Shown here: positions 27,540 through 37,935 of the stretch, piece after piece | Position numbering within the stretch: the stretch's first letter is position 1 | Layout of the letters: each line of letters begins with the position of its first letter | Assembly: GCA_963814955.1 (NCBI GenBank) | Contig: CAWFEX010000007.1 | Span: 1 to 64,000, forward strand | Direction: 5' to 3' | Length of the DNA: 64,000 bases | Origin: DATCJA01 sp963814955 | GTDB lineage: Bacteria; Acidobacteriota; Vicinamibacteria; Vicinamibacterales; UBA2999 | Translations under genes and position numbers: made by a program | Notes under the pieces: generated by a model | The model's input: only the letters and a program-made list of their open reading frames with translations | What the model was told of the DNA's origin: nothing | Database searches by the model: none

Positions 27540-30228
27540 TCAGTTTGTCGGCACGCGGCGCTTCAGTTCCTCGATCCAGTTCACGACCACGTTGATCTGG
27601 GTTGGAGTTGTGGTCGGCTCGGTTGCCTTGATCATGAGAAAACGCTGCCCGTCCGCAGATACATCGTAGTTGGGCACGCGAACAGGCACCGAGGCGTACG
27701 GGGCTTCGAAAAGCATCTGGGGCGTACCGACCGAAAAACGCGGCTCCGTGAGGATGGGCACGGCCATCATCTTGTTTCCATTCCGATAAAACAGTTCGCG
27801 CCCTGTCGGACTCCAGACGGGCTCGGATCCGCCGTCAATCGATATCTGCGACTGGCCGCCGGGGCCCGGATACGGGCGCACATAAATCTCATTACGACCC
27901 GACTGGCTAGATTCGTATGCGATCCATCGACCGTCGGGAGAAAACCGCGGGTTTGTCTTTAAAAAGGGGGTCTGCAACAATCGCTGCGGCTTCCGATCAC
28001 GGATGTTTAGAATCCATGTGTCGGAACCGGCCGGATCGACGTCTTGAAATGCCAGAACCTGCCCATTCGGCGACCAGGAGTGCGGCACCTGGGTATGATT
28101 CGCAGTCGTGAGTCGTTCCAAACTGCCGCTGCCATCCGCCATTTGCCAATAAAGATTTAGTGGTCCGTCTTTATCTGAGTAGAACGCGATGCGTGCGCCG
28201 TCTGGCGTCCAGACAGGTCGGCTGTTGGCATTTCCTTCAAAGGTAAAGCGAGTCAGCGTCTGTCGGGAAAGATCGTATAGCCAGATGTGCCCATTCGCCG
28301 CTATGGCAAGCCGCCGGCCGTCAGGCGAAAGGCGCGGAGACTCATAGGCGCGTAAGGGAACGGGCAGGGCCTCTTCGGCCCCATTTCGACTTACCCACAT
28401 CAACCTGCGTTCCGCCGCCTGCAGGTTTCCGGGAACATAGATCAGCGATCCAGTGCGAGAAACGCTGTATTGGGCAGCGCCTGTAGGCTGAGAGAGCACG
28501 CCTGCAATGAGCGGGACCGCTGCGCCAGTCACTGCCATCCGGCCTGCGTCGAACGGGGCAACCATAAGGTTAGCGCCTTGAGCGTAGAGAAGATGGCCGG
28601 GCGGCAGGTAACGAGGGAATGTGCCGTTCTCGATCACAGTTTTTCGTTCGCCCGACGCGAGGTTCTGAACGGCAATGTTTGGAGCTTCCGAGGGGTCCGC
28701 CGGTGAAGAGAATCGCGGTTCCCCCGGGCAAGAACTCCGGCCACCGATGGTTGTTCTCGCCGCCTTGCAGAGTCGTGACCGGCTTCAAAACGCCGCCTTC
28801 GTCTGGTACTTGCCGTAGATCGGCGGCGTTCCCGTCTGCCAATACCATGGTGCCTTGGTCGCTCCAGGTCGCACCCCGCGGCACACCTCCACCGGAGATG
28901 GTGGTCGCGACGCCTCCGCTTATCCGCACTTTCTTGAAAGCGGCCGTCGCGTCGATCGCGTGGAAGCCTAACCACTGTCCGTCAGGGGAGAAAAAAATAT
29001 TGGTCGCGCCCTCGGTTCCGGGCACCGGGTTGGATTCCAGCGCATCAATCGGACGGAGGTAAGCCCGTCGGATTCCGTCTCGCTCCGCGACATAGGCAAG
29101 CCGGCTGCCGTCCGGCGAAAGGGCAACTGCCGGCTGATCTAACGCGGCGAGTTGCTCGCCGGCGGGCAACGCAATTGTGAAACGCATCACCTGCGATGGT
29201 TCAACGGTCGGCCTGAGACTCCATGTCGTCAGCCCCGCGATCGCCGCCATCACGAATAACCCGCTGAGTCCGAGTGCTAACCAGGGGCGCCGCCGGGACT
29301 GTGCGCCTTGCGTAGTGGGGGGAACGGCCGGGACAGCGCCTGAGAGAACATCCTCGATCTCGAGGCGCACGGCGCCGGCGTCCGCGAGACGACGGTGCAA
29401 TTCCTTGCGCAAGCACCGCCGGATGAGCGTGCGAATGGACGCAGGAGTATCGAGTGGCAGCGTGTTCCAGTCGGGCTCAGTCTTAACGACAGCCGCGAGG
29501 ATCTCAGTCGTGTCCTCACCATCGAATGCGAGCCGGCCCGTGAGCATCTCGTACAGGACGCACCCGAACGCCCAGATGTCGCTCCGTTTGTCCACTGCCT
29601 TGCCCCGCGCTTGTTCAGGGCTCATGTAGGCAGCGGTGCCGAGCAACATCCCAACGCCTGTCATCATCGCGGGGCTGGTAATCGTGGGCGACTGCGACAT
29701 GTTGGGCGATACACCATTCGTCTGGTTCGAGCGCCTTCGCCAACCCGAAATCGAGCACCTTCACCGTGCCATCTGGCCGCACCTTGATATTCGCGGGCTT
29801 CAGGTCGCGGTGAATGATGCCCCGCTCGTGCGCGGCTTCGAGGGCCTCTGCAATCTGTCTTGCAATCGGAAGTGCCTCGTCAACGGAATCGGTCCTTGAG
29901 CGATACGATCAGCGAGCGTCGGTCCTTCGACTAGCTCCATCACCAGCGCGCGAACACCCGCTTGCCCTGAGCTTGTCGAAGGGTCGGCCCTCTCAAATCC
30001 ATAGATCTGCGCGATGTTGGGATGGTTCAGTGCAGCGAGCGTCTTGGCTTCACGTTCAAAGCGCGCGAGTCGCTCCGGATCGTTCGCAAAGGTGTCGGGC
30101 AGGACCTTGATGGCCACCTGACGAGTCAAGTTGACGTCGGTGGCGCGATAGACCTCGCCCATCCCGCCGGCACCAATCTGGCCGATGACTTCATATGGGC
30201 CGATGCGCGTGCCAGCTTGGAGGGCCAT
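27540..30228 (-). CDS. Ser/Thr kinase with TolB-like propeller, third of tandem array (three frame breaks)
   Basis: About 890 residues across three frame changes near 29890 (GG instead of GGG in the VDEALPIA coding stretch), 29715 and 28705. In order: GAGGMGEVYRA, VAIKVL, in-frame insert PSTSSGQA, HRDLKPAN, DFGLAKALE, AYMSPEQARG, one TM helix (LALGLSGLFVMAAIAGL), then PD40 repeats (SPDGSRLAY, SPDGRWIAYES) and the end KRRVPTN. Its ATG overlaps the TGA of the preceding kinase (TGATG), so translation is probably coupled. The N-terminal half is nearly identical to the kinase at 30228-32919, indicating recent duplication or conversion. Function by family: sensor kinase with unknown ligand. Confidence 0.85.
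29959..29982 (-). repeat. 24-bp in-frame insertion element (copy B)
   Basis: Minus-strand core CCTTCGACAAGCTCAGGG, adding PSTSSGQA to the kinase between the ERAD strand and GVRALVMEL. Confidence 0.7.
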
Positions 30229-32919
30229 CAGTTGGTCGGCACGAGGCGCTTCAGCTCCTCGAACCAGTTGAGCACCACATTGATTTGTGCGGGTGCTGAC
30301 TGTGCCGGCGCGATCGCTTTGACCATCAGAAAACGCTGCCGATCGCGCGTGACGTCGTAGGCTACACCGGTCAACGGGAAAGTGCTCGCCTCGTAGTCGC
30401 CCTCGAACAGCGCAACGGGGGTTCCTGGCGAGAAGCCGCCGCTTGTTGTCACCGGGACCGCCATCATCCGCCGTCCGTTCCGGTAGAAGATCTCGCGGCC
30501 ATCACTGCTCCATGCAGGTTCAGTCCCTCCGTCCGTCGAGACCTGCCATTTCCCGCCCGGCCCAGGAAAGGGCTGCACATAGATCTCCGGCCTGCCCGAT
30601 TCGTCTGAGACGTATCCGATCCAGCGTCCGTCTGGCGAGAAGGAAGGCGCACCTTCGATCGCGGGTGTCTGAACGAACGGACGCGGCTTCCGGTCTGTCA
30701 TGGAAAGCACCCACACGTCGCGCCGTGTGACCGGCGAAATCTCATGAAAAGCGAGCAGCGTGCCATCGGCGGAAAAGGACTTCGGCACCTGAGTGTTCTC
30801 GCTGCTCGTCAGTCGCTCTAAACCCCCGCTTCCATCTGACATCTGCCAAAACAGGTTCTGCGGCCCTTCCTTGGTTGAGAAGAAAGCGATTCGTCGCCCG
30901 TCGGGGGTCCACGTTGGGTTGCTGTTCACGACGCCATCGAAGGTCGATCGTGTGAGCGTGGCTCTCGCGAGGTCGTACAACCAGATCTGAGCGTCCAACT
31001 CGACGGCAACCCGTCGGCCGTCCGGCGCAAGTCGAACATAGCCATAGGAGCGAGCGGGGGCTGCGATCGGCTCCTCGCGGCCCTGCCGATCAACCCAGAC
31101 AAGATTGCGCGCGTCGCCATCGATCGTTCGGCCCGCTGCGTAGGTCAGGGTGCCGTCGAGCGCGACGCTGAGGTCGACGGCGCCCGTACTCGCCATCACA
31201 ACATCTTCGAGCACCGTCACCGGCGTACCCACGACTTCCAGCCGATTGAGGTCGAACGGCACGGCCCGTACGGTGCCATTGACGCCGTACACAAGATGTC
31301 CCGTCGACACGTATGTGGCGTGGCTCCCGCCGCGAAGCACGACTTTCGAGGTTCCGGTCGCCAGATCGAGGACGGCGATCTGGCTTTCGCCTCTTGCCGC
31401 CGTCACGACGCTGTACAGGATCGCCCGGCCTCCAGGCAAGAACTCTGGCCAGAAGTGATCTTCCCCGCGCTGCACGTCTGGCTTTGTCAGCACAGTGGAC
31501 TGCCCGCCAGCGGCGGATACGCGCTGAAGACCCGTCGCCACGGCACTAGTCGCATAGACGATCGTGCCGTCCGGACCCCACGTCCCTCCGCGCGGGTCAG
31601 AATCGACGAGGGTAATCACCACGGCGGGACCGCCGGTGACGGCCACCTTCTTCAGCTGCGTGCCATGCTCATAGAAACCAATCCACTGACTGTCGGGAGA
31701 CGCGAAGACGCCGCGCGGCTGGCCGGGGCCAGGGAGAACAGACGGTTGCCCTTCATCGACGGCTCGCACGAACAGCTCGTTGGTCGGGCCACGGTAGATG
31801 ATGTGCCGGCCGTCAGGCGTTATGGCAAGGTCGCGGTCGCGGCCATCAATTCCGAGCGCGGTCGGACCTGACGCAGGGATGGCCATACGGATGACCCTTG
31901 GTGCTGCCGGGTGTACTGCCCACCACGTAGCCAAGCCGGTGAGTGCCGAACAAACAATGATCGTGGCCGCAATCCACGCCAATCGTCTGCTGCGTGGAAA
32001 GGAAGCCGACGGCGTCGGGGCGATCTCCGGCTCCTTGAGTGCCTGCTCGATGTCGATACGAACATCGGACGCGCCGCTTCGTCGATTTCTGGGACTCTTT
32101 TCGAGGCAAAGTCGCAAGAGTCGTTGAATCGACAGTGGGACATTCGTCGGCAATCGCTTCCAGTCGGGCTCCGTCTTGAGCACTGCCCCGATGACTTCTG
32201 CGACATCCTCGCCCTTGAAGACCGATCGCCCGGTCGAGCATCTCGTACAGCACGCAGCCAAATGCCCAGATGTCGCTGCGCTTGTCGACGGCCTTGCCAC
32301 GCGCCTGCTCCGGACTCATGTAGGCAGCAGTGCCGAGCAACATTCCGACGCCGGTCATCATCGCGGGTGACGTAATCGTGGGAGACGCCGTCGCATCAAC
32401 ACCTGCCGACATCGGATCAAGCGCCTTCGCCAGTCCAAAGTCGAGCACCTTCACGGTGCCGTCCGACCGCACTTTGATGTTCGCGGGCTTCAGGTCGCGG
32501 TGGATGATGCCCTGCTCGTGTGCGGCTTCGAGCGCTTCGGCAATTTGACGAGCGATCGGGAGCGCCTCATCGACGGGAATCGGCCCTTGCGCGATGCGGT
32601 CCGCAAGCGTTGGCCCTTCGACGAGCTCCATCACCAGCGCGCGAACACCCGCTTGCCCTGAGCTTGTCGAAGGGTCGGCCCTCTCAAATCCATAGATCTG
32701 CGCGATGTTGGGATGATTCAGTGATGCCAGTGTCTTCGCTTCACGTTCAAAGCGCGCGAGTCGCTCCGGATCGTTCGCGAAAGTGTCGGGCAGAACCTTG
32801 ATGGCCACCTGCCGGGTCAAGTTGATGTCGGTGGCCCGATAGACCTCGCCCATCCCGCCGGCACCAATCTGGCCGATGACTTCAAATGGGCCAATGCGCG
32901 TGCCAGCTTGGAGGGCCAT
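30228..32919 (-). CDS. Ser/Thr kinase with TolB-like propeller, second of tandem array (one frame break)
   Basis: About 895 residues. Kinase domain with GAGGMGEVYRA, HRDLKPANIKV and DFGLAKALDP, insert PSTSSGQA, then a break near 32235 (an extra G in the codons for YEMLTGR), TM helix IAATIIVCSALTGLATWW, and a propeller with SPDSQWIGFYE, TPDGRRIAFFS, SPDGRWIGYVSDE and end KRLVPTN. Start ATG overlaps the stop of the upstream kinase in TGATG, and its own stop overlaps the next start in the same way. Close similarity to the 27540 gene is strongest in the first 200 codons. Confidence 0.87.
32650..32673 (-). repeat. 24-bp in-frame insertion element (copy C)
   Basis: Same sequence and position as copy B; adds PSTSSGQA in the kinase at 30228-32919. 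Confidence 0.7.
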
Positions 32920-35631
32920 CAGTTGGTCGGCACGCGGCGCTTCAGCTCCTCGAACCAGCCCTGCACGACGATCATGTTTGCGGTGGCGCCGGACGTCTTG
33001 TCCGAACTCGCAGCATCTTTGATCATCAGAAACCGCTCACCGTTGGGCGCGACATCGTAAGTGCGACCGGTATTCGGCGCAACATATGGACCGTCGAAGA
33101 CGAGTTGCGGGTTGCCGGCCGAGAAGCTCTCCCCGCGCTGTATGAGCACGCTCATGACGCGCCCCGGCGGCATGAGATAGAACAGCTCGCGTCCACTTCG
33201 CGCCCAGAGCGGCGTGTACCCCCGCCGGTCGAAACCTGCCAGCGTCCACCTTGCACGTCCGGGAACGGCCGCACGTAAATCTCGTCCCGTCCCGATTCGT
33301 CCGATTCGTATGCCAACCAGCGACCGTCGGGGGACGCTTCCCCGTTCCGCTCCCCAAACGTGGTCGCCAGCAGGGGCATCTCACGACCCTCCGGCTTACG
33401 TGAAACGGCGGCGACGTCGTCGTTCTCGCCCTGTGCGCCGGTGGCCCCGCCCGTGGCCACGTTGATAAGAATCTGTGAGCCGTCGGGTGAAAACGAAGTG
33501 GGGAACATATCGCGCTTACCCTCGGCCAGCCGCTCCGCAGCGCCGGTGCCATCCGCTGCCTGCCAGAACAGGTTCCCCAGACTGCCATCGCGCTGAGACG
33601 AAAACGCAATCCGGCGTCCGTCGGGCGACCACGCGGGCGCACGGTCCGCTCTGGGGTCGAACGTCAGGCGCGTGAGCGTCTCGCGGCCGAGATCCCAGAT
33701 CCAGATGTCCGCAGGCCCGTCGCGCACATCGAGCGCCACGCGCGTCCCGTCCGGCGAGAGGCGCGGATAGAGATAACCCCGTGGGGGAGTCGCGATTGGC
33801 GTTTCTCGCCCCTTTCGATCCACCCAGACCAGCGTGCGAGGGGTACTGAACATCCTAATGGCGCCCGGTGGCACATAGACCAGTGACCCGTTGCCGGCCG
33901 CTACACTGAACTGAGCGGCGCTACCGAGCGTGTTCCCGACGTTCTCGACGAGCGGCACGGGTCCGCCGGTGACGCGGCGCTCCCCGAGATCGAACGGCAC
34001 GGCCAACAGCACCGCATCGCGCGCGTACACCAAATGGCCGGTCGGCACATACCGCGCATCCCGCCCACCTTCGATCAAGACGATTCGCTCGCGGGTTGCC
34101 AACGACTGCATGACGACCTGCGACTCGTCCCAGGAGCTTGCGGCGGCGTGTCGAAGCGTGAAGAGCACCCATTCGCCCCCCGGCAGCATCTGCGGGCCGT
34201 GCGCCAGTTGGCCATTCTCCACCGGAATCAGCACCTCGGGTGTGCCACCAGCAGCAGGTATGCGCAGAATCCCCATCGGCCCCTGCCCAACGAGGATCGT
34301 GCCGTCGGCTCCCCACGAGCCACCGAACGGGAGACCCACCGCGCCGAGCGTCACGGGCGCCCCACCAGTCACCGACACACGTTTGAGTTGGCCCCCGGCA
34401 AAGAAGGCAATCCACTGGCCATCAGAGGAGAAGAACGGTTCAAAAGGCGCCATCCGTGCCGGGTATCGGCGTTGCCTGTAACTGATCCAACGGCCGTAGC
34501 AAGAGTTGTTGGTTGGCGGTATAGACGACGTGGGTTCCATTTGGTGAGAGCGCGACGGCGTGCCGATTCGAGGTCGTGAACGATTCATTGGTGGCGAGTG
34601 GGACGGAGAAGCGCGTGAGGGACGTGGACGGCGCAGGCTCGGGCCGCATCACAGCCAAAAGGAGAAGGCCCCCGGCGAGCACCCCGGCCAATGCCCACGG
34701 CATCGCTCCTCGCCAACCGATGCGGGGCCCGGCTACTGCGGGTGATGTGGTGGCGGTCGGCTTTGCGCCTGCCTCAAACGCGCCCTCCAGCGCCAGTCGG
34801 ATGCTCTGCACGTCACCAATGCGTTGCCTCGGGTCCTTGTGCAGACAGCGTTTGATATACGTGGTGAGCGTGGGCGAGAGGTCAGGAGGCAGAAGCGTCC
34901 AGTCCGGCTCCCGCGCTAATACTGACGCCAACACCTCGTAGACCTCGCCACCGGCGAACGCTCGCCGTCCTGTGAGCATCTCAAAGAGAACGGCATCCGA
35001 ACGCCCACATGTCGCTGCGCTTGTCGGCGGTTTGCCCCTTGGCTTGCTCGGGGCTCATGTAGGCCGCCGTGCCCAACAGCACACCCGCGCCCGTCATCGC
35101 CGGACTGATAATTGTCGGCGAGTGCGTCGCATCGACGGCACTCGAACTTGGGTCGAGCGCTTTCGCCAGTCCGAAGTCGAGCACCTTCACGGTGCCATCG
35201 GGCCGCAGCTTGATGTTGGCCGGCTTCAGGTCGCGGTGGATGATGCCCTGCTCGTGGGCGGCCTCCAGCGCTTCGGCAATCTGCTTCGCGATCGGCAACG
35301 CCTCGCCAATGGGAATCGGTCCCTGGGCGATGCGGTCGGCCAGCGTTGGTCCCTCGACCAGCTCCATCACGAGCGCCTGCACGCCGTCTGACTGCTCCAA
35401 CCCGTAGACGTGGGCGATGTTGGGATGATTCAGTGAAGCGAGGACCTGCGCTTCACGGCGGAATCGAGCGAGTCGGTCCTGGTCCGACGCGAAGGCGTCC
35501 GGTAGCACCTTCAGGGCATCGTCCCGCTTGAGCGCCGTGTGATGCGCCCGCCAGACCTTGCCCATGCCGCCCTCGCCAAGAAGGGCGGTGATTTCGTACG
35601 GACCGAGGCGAGTGCCAGGAGTGAGCGACAC
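32919..35631 (-). CDS. Ser/Thr kinase with TolB-like propeller, first of tandem array (three frame breaks)
   Basis: About 900 residues, GTG start at 35631. Breaks near 34985 (WAFGC to VLFEML), 34455 (one T too many in a T run before GAFEPFFSSDGQW) and 33227 (G run, GGGYTPLW). Domains: GEGGMGKVWRA, HRDLKPANIKL, DFGLAKALDP, TM helix WALAGVLAGGLLLLAV, PD40 repeats (SPDGTRVALDV, SPDGRRIAFSS, SPDGRWLAYESDES), end KRRVPTN. It lacks the eight-residue insert present in its neighbours, having LEQSDGVQALVMEL, and so serves as the uninserted reference. It heads a three-kinase transcription unit. Confidence 0.85.
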
Positions 35632-35645
35632 GCAGGACCGGCGTG

Positions 35646-35651
35646 ATTATA
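35646..35651 (-). promoter_or_regulatory. Likely -10 box (TATAAT) of the kinase array
   Basis: A perfect TATAAT on the minus strand ends 14 nt before the GTG start, so the leader would be very short or absent. No good -35 was found. Confidence 0.4.
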
Positions 35652-35726
35652 CGGCGGCGACTGGGCGTCAGACGTTCTACTCGATTCAGTTGCCTTTCGC
35701 GTCGTGGGACAGAGCCGCGGGTCGGC

Positions 35727-35846
35727 TCAGCCAACCTTCTTCATCACGCCGACGAACGGGTCCACGACGCCGCCACACGCGGCGATGGACAACGAGACAA
35801 CAAAGGTGGTCACGAGGGCGGGGCGATGCGGGGCGCGGCGTGGCAT
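35727..35846 (-). CDS. Small lipoprotein, 39 aa
   Basis: ATG at 35846 with a strong GGAGG five bases upstream; TGA at 35727. A basic start (MPRRAPHR), a hydrophobic stretch TTFVVSLSIAAC with lipobox IAAC, and a mature part of about 15 residues (GGVVDPFVGVMKKVG). The Cys would be lipidated and the short peptide membrane-tethered. No family is recognised. Divergence from the kinase array is not the case: both lie on the minus strand, with this gene upstream. Confidence 0.6.
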   Translation of the reverse strand: MPRRAPHRPALVTTFVVSLSIAACGGVVDPFVGVMKKVG

Positions 35847-36100
35847 GGTGGCCTCCGGTTACGACGGCGGCTGAGCGGAGTCTATCAGGTACGCTTGAGG
35901 TCGTGTCCGCCCACGGCAAACAGAAGGTTAACGGCCTTCGCACAGCTCACGATGAGATCGCGGCCCGCGCGGCAGCATGGATCCCCCAAGCATGCGTATT
36001 GCCTCAGCCTAGCGAAACCGCTGCTCGAACAAGTACTCGCAAACGAGTCTGTTCCCAAAGGGGGTCGCGGCCCGTGAGCGCCTGCCACACGAAGGACGCG

Positions 36101-36397
36101 GTGTCGTTTGTTGAGGCCATCACGATCGCGGTGATTGTCTACTGGGCTCTGGGTTTCATGCTGCAGATTCCCGCTTATTGGGACCTAACCCTCGATGACC
36201 TGCCATTCATACCGACAACACTTTATTTGATCCTTTCGCCCGTAGTTAGCATTGCAGCGGGCTTTGTATTTCTGCGGTCAAGAGCGATGGCACCACGGCG
36301 GTCGCTCCTCCTGGTTTTACTGTTTGTTCCGACTTGCATCGGTATCTGGGTCGTTTGGGTTCTGGCGCGTCTTTGGATTCTTGGTGGTAAACCCTAG
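36101..36397 (+). CDS. Small membrane protein, three TM segments
   Basis: 98 residues from GTG at 36101 (AAGGA upstream); GTG at 36074 is an alternative. Hydrophobic segments lie at about 5-25, 41-62 and 70-92, with a short charged loop (RSRAMAPRR). No family is recognised. The stretch is visibly richer in A/T than its neighbours, which may mean recent acquisition. Confidence 0.55.
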   Translation: MSFVEAITIAVIVYWALGFMLQIPAYWDLTLDDLPFIPTTLYLILSPVVSIAAGFVFLRSRAMAPRRSLLLVLLFVPTCIGIWVVWVLARLWILGGKP

Positions 36398-36635
36398 CCC
36401 TCGTTTTGATGAACTTGTTTCAACGACTACCTACTCTGCGGAGGTGAGAGCGAACGTCGCGAACCCCCGAGCAAAAGCAGCCGCGATCATCCGCGCTCGC
36501 CGGCGATGGCGCTGACGACCGCTGAATTGCTGTCGAGAAAAATTGTGCCGTGTGCGGCGCGATCTGATTGGCCCTGGGTGCCCTGACAAGCTCACAGCAA
36601 TGCCGGGAGATAGCTCCCTTCAATCAGCGACCGTC

Positions 36636-37498
36636 TCAGCCACCATGGACAGCGTGTCCGCTCGTGGCCGTTGTCACACCGCTGCACATTTCAACAAATG
36701 CGCCCAGGCGCTGATTGAACGCGGCGGCGTCCTCCCAAAACGCTGCGTGGCCGACGTTGGGCATCATATGGATCTGGGCGTGGGCGAGGCTACCCTTGTG
36801 CTGATCCACGACCTCTGGCTTCACAATGGCATCTTTCGCGCCGTGCGTGATCAGCGCAGGTTTGCGGATCCGGGGCAGGAGATCGTCGTTGTCGAAGGCC
36901 CGGGAGAACAGGCCCTGCCGCACGTAAGGCGGGACTGAGACGTTGTACCCAGCATCAGGTACAGGTCGCTCGCCGACGGCTGCTGAACGAAGCACAGTCG
37001 CAACAGCGACTCGAGACTGCGTACGCTCTCTTCGGCGTCCGTCGCGCAAAGGCCCGGCACAAGACTCAGCCACTCGGGAGTGATGACGGACATCGCCGCG
37101 TCGCTGCCGAGTTTCGTGATGCCGCCGACGAAGTGGATGCCGCCGACACGGTCCTCGCCGTAGTGCCGCAGATAGTCCAGGATGACAAGCGGACCGTACG
37201 ACCAGCCGCTGAGGACAGGACGATCAAGATTGAGCGCGTCGATGATCGCGGCGACATCATCGGCCCATAGTCGGGAGTCACCGTAGGCATCGCGAGGCTT
37301 ATCCGAGAGGCCATGCCCGCGCAGATCCATTGCGACGAGGCGATAGTCACGCGCCAACTCGGAGTCCAGTTGTCGACTCCAGGTAAGCCACGACTGCGAA
37401 CCGCCGTGGATGAACAGAATGGGCCTGCCCCCCGCGTTGCCGGTCTCAACGACGTGGAGCTGTACGCCTCCGCCACCCGCGACCTGGTGCGTCTTCAT
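36636..37498 (-). CDS. Alpha/beta-fold hydrolase (one frame break)
   Basis: Start MKTHQVAGG at 37498 with GGAGG upstream. Oxyanion loop FIHGGSQSWLTW, DLRGHGLSDKP, nucleophile elbow GWSYG, and after a frame change near 36945 (YLMLG, then YNVSVPPYVRQGL) the acid in THGAKDAIV and the catalytic His in NVGHAAFWED. About 288 residues. Substrate unknown; sequence type is like epoxide hydrolases and haloperoxidase-like esterases. The gene stands alone, convergent with the small membrane protein. Confidence 0.83.
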
Positions 37499-37935
37499 TG
37501 CGTCCTCCATTCCGTAGTCAGCGGGCTACGTTGTCAACCGTGGCGGTGCGCAGTGTAGCGCCGGTCACTGCGGCGAGCAATGAGGCAGAACGCGCGTCTG
37601 TGCTGCTGAGCTGGGTCGGCTAGAGGCGTCGGCAGCGTGCTACGTCAGGTCGGGCGCAGCGGCTTCGCCTCGCCAGATCCGAACCCCGAGTGTTCGCTCC
37701 GCAGGCCCAGAGCGTTATCCCCTAGCAGAAGGTGTGAATGTACGGCAAGCCGGAGCTATAGACGAGCTGCATGTCCAATAAAGTGCGACATGGTGCAGGC
37801 TGGGTTCGCCAAATTCGATCGGCGCCCGCCGCCGGAGCAGCCCGCGTCAGCGCGGGTGCGGCTCGAGCATGCTCGGTCCTCGCAGGGCGCGACAGCGCAC
37901 GCGGGGCGTTGGATTGTGAACGATTAGAGGGACCA
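37499..37935. other. Intergenic region with first copy of 93-bp repeat
   Basis: 437 bp without a supported gene. It contains the direct repeat at 37648-37740. The remaining 195 bp before the TonB receptor gene hold no promoter that I can point to. Confidence 0.5.
37648..37740. repeat. 93-bp direct repeat flanking TonB receptor gene (left copy)
   Basis: Matches 40947-41041 at roughly 85 percent by eye. Shared blocks are GGCTTCGCCTCGCCAGA, GAGTGTTCG, GCAGGCCC and GTGTGAATG/CTGTGAATG. Same orientation as the right copy. Confidence 0.75.
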
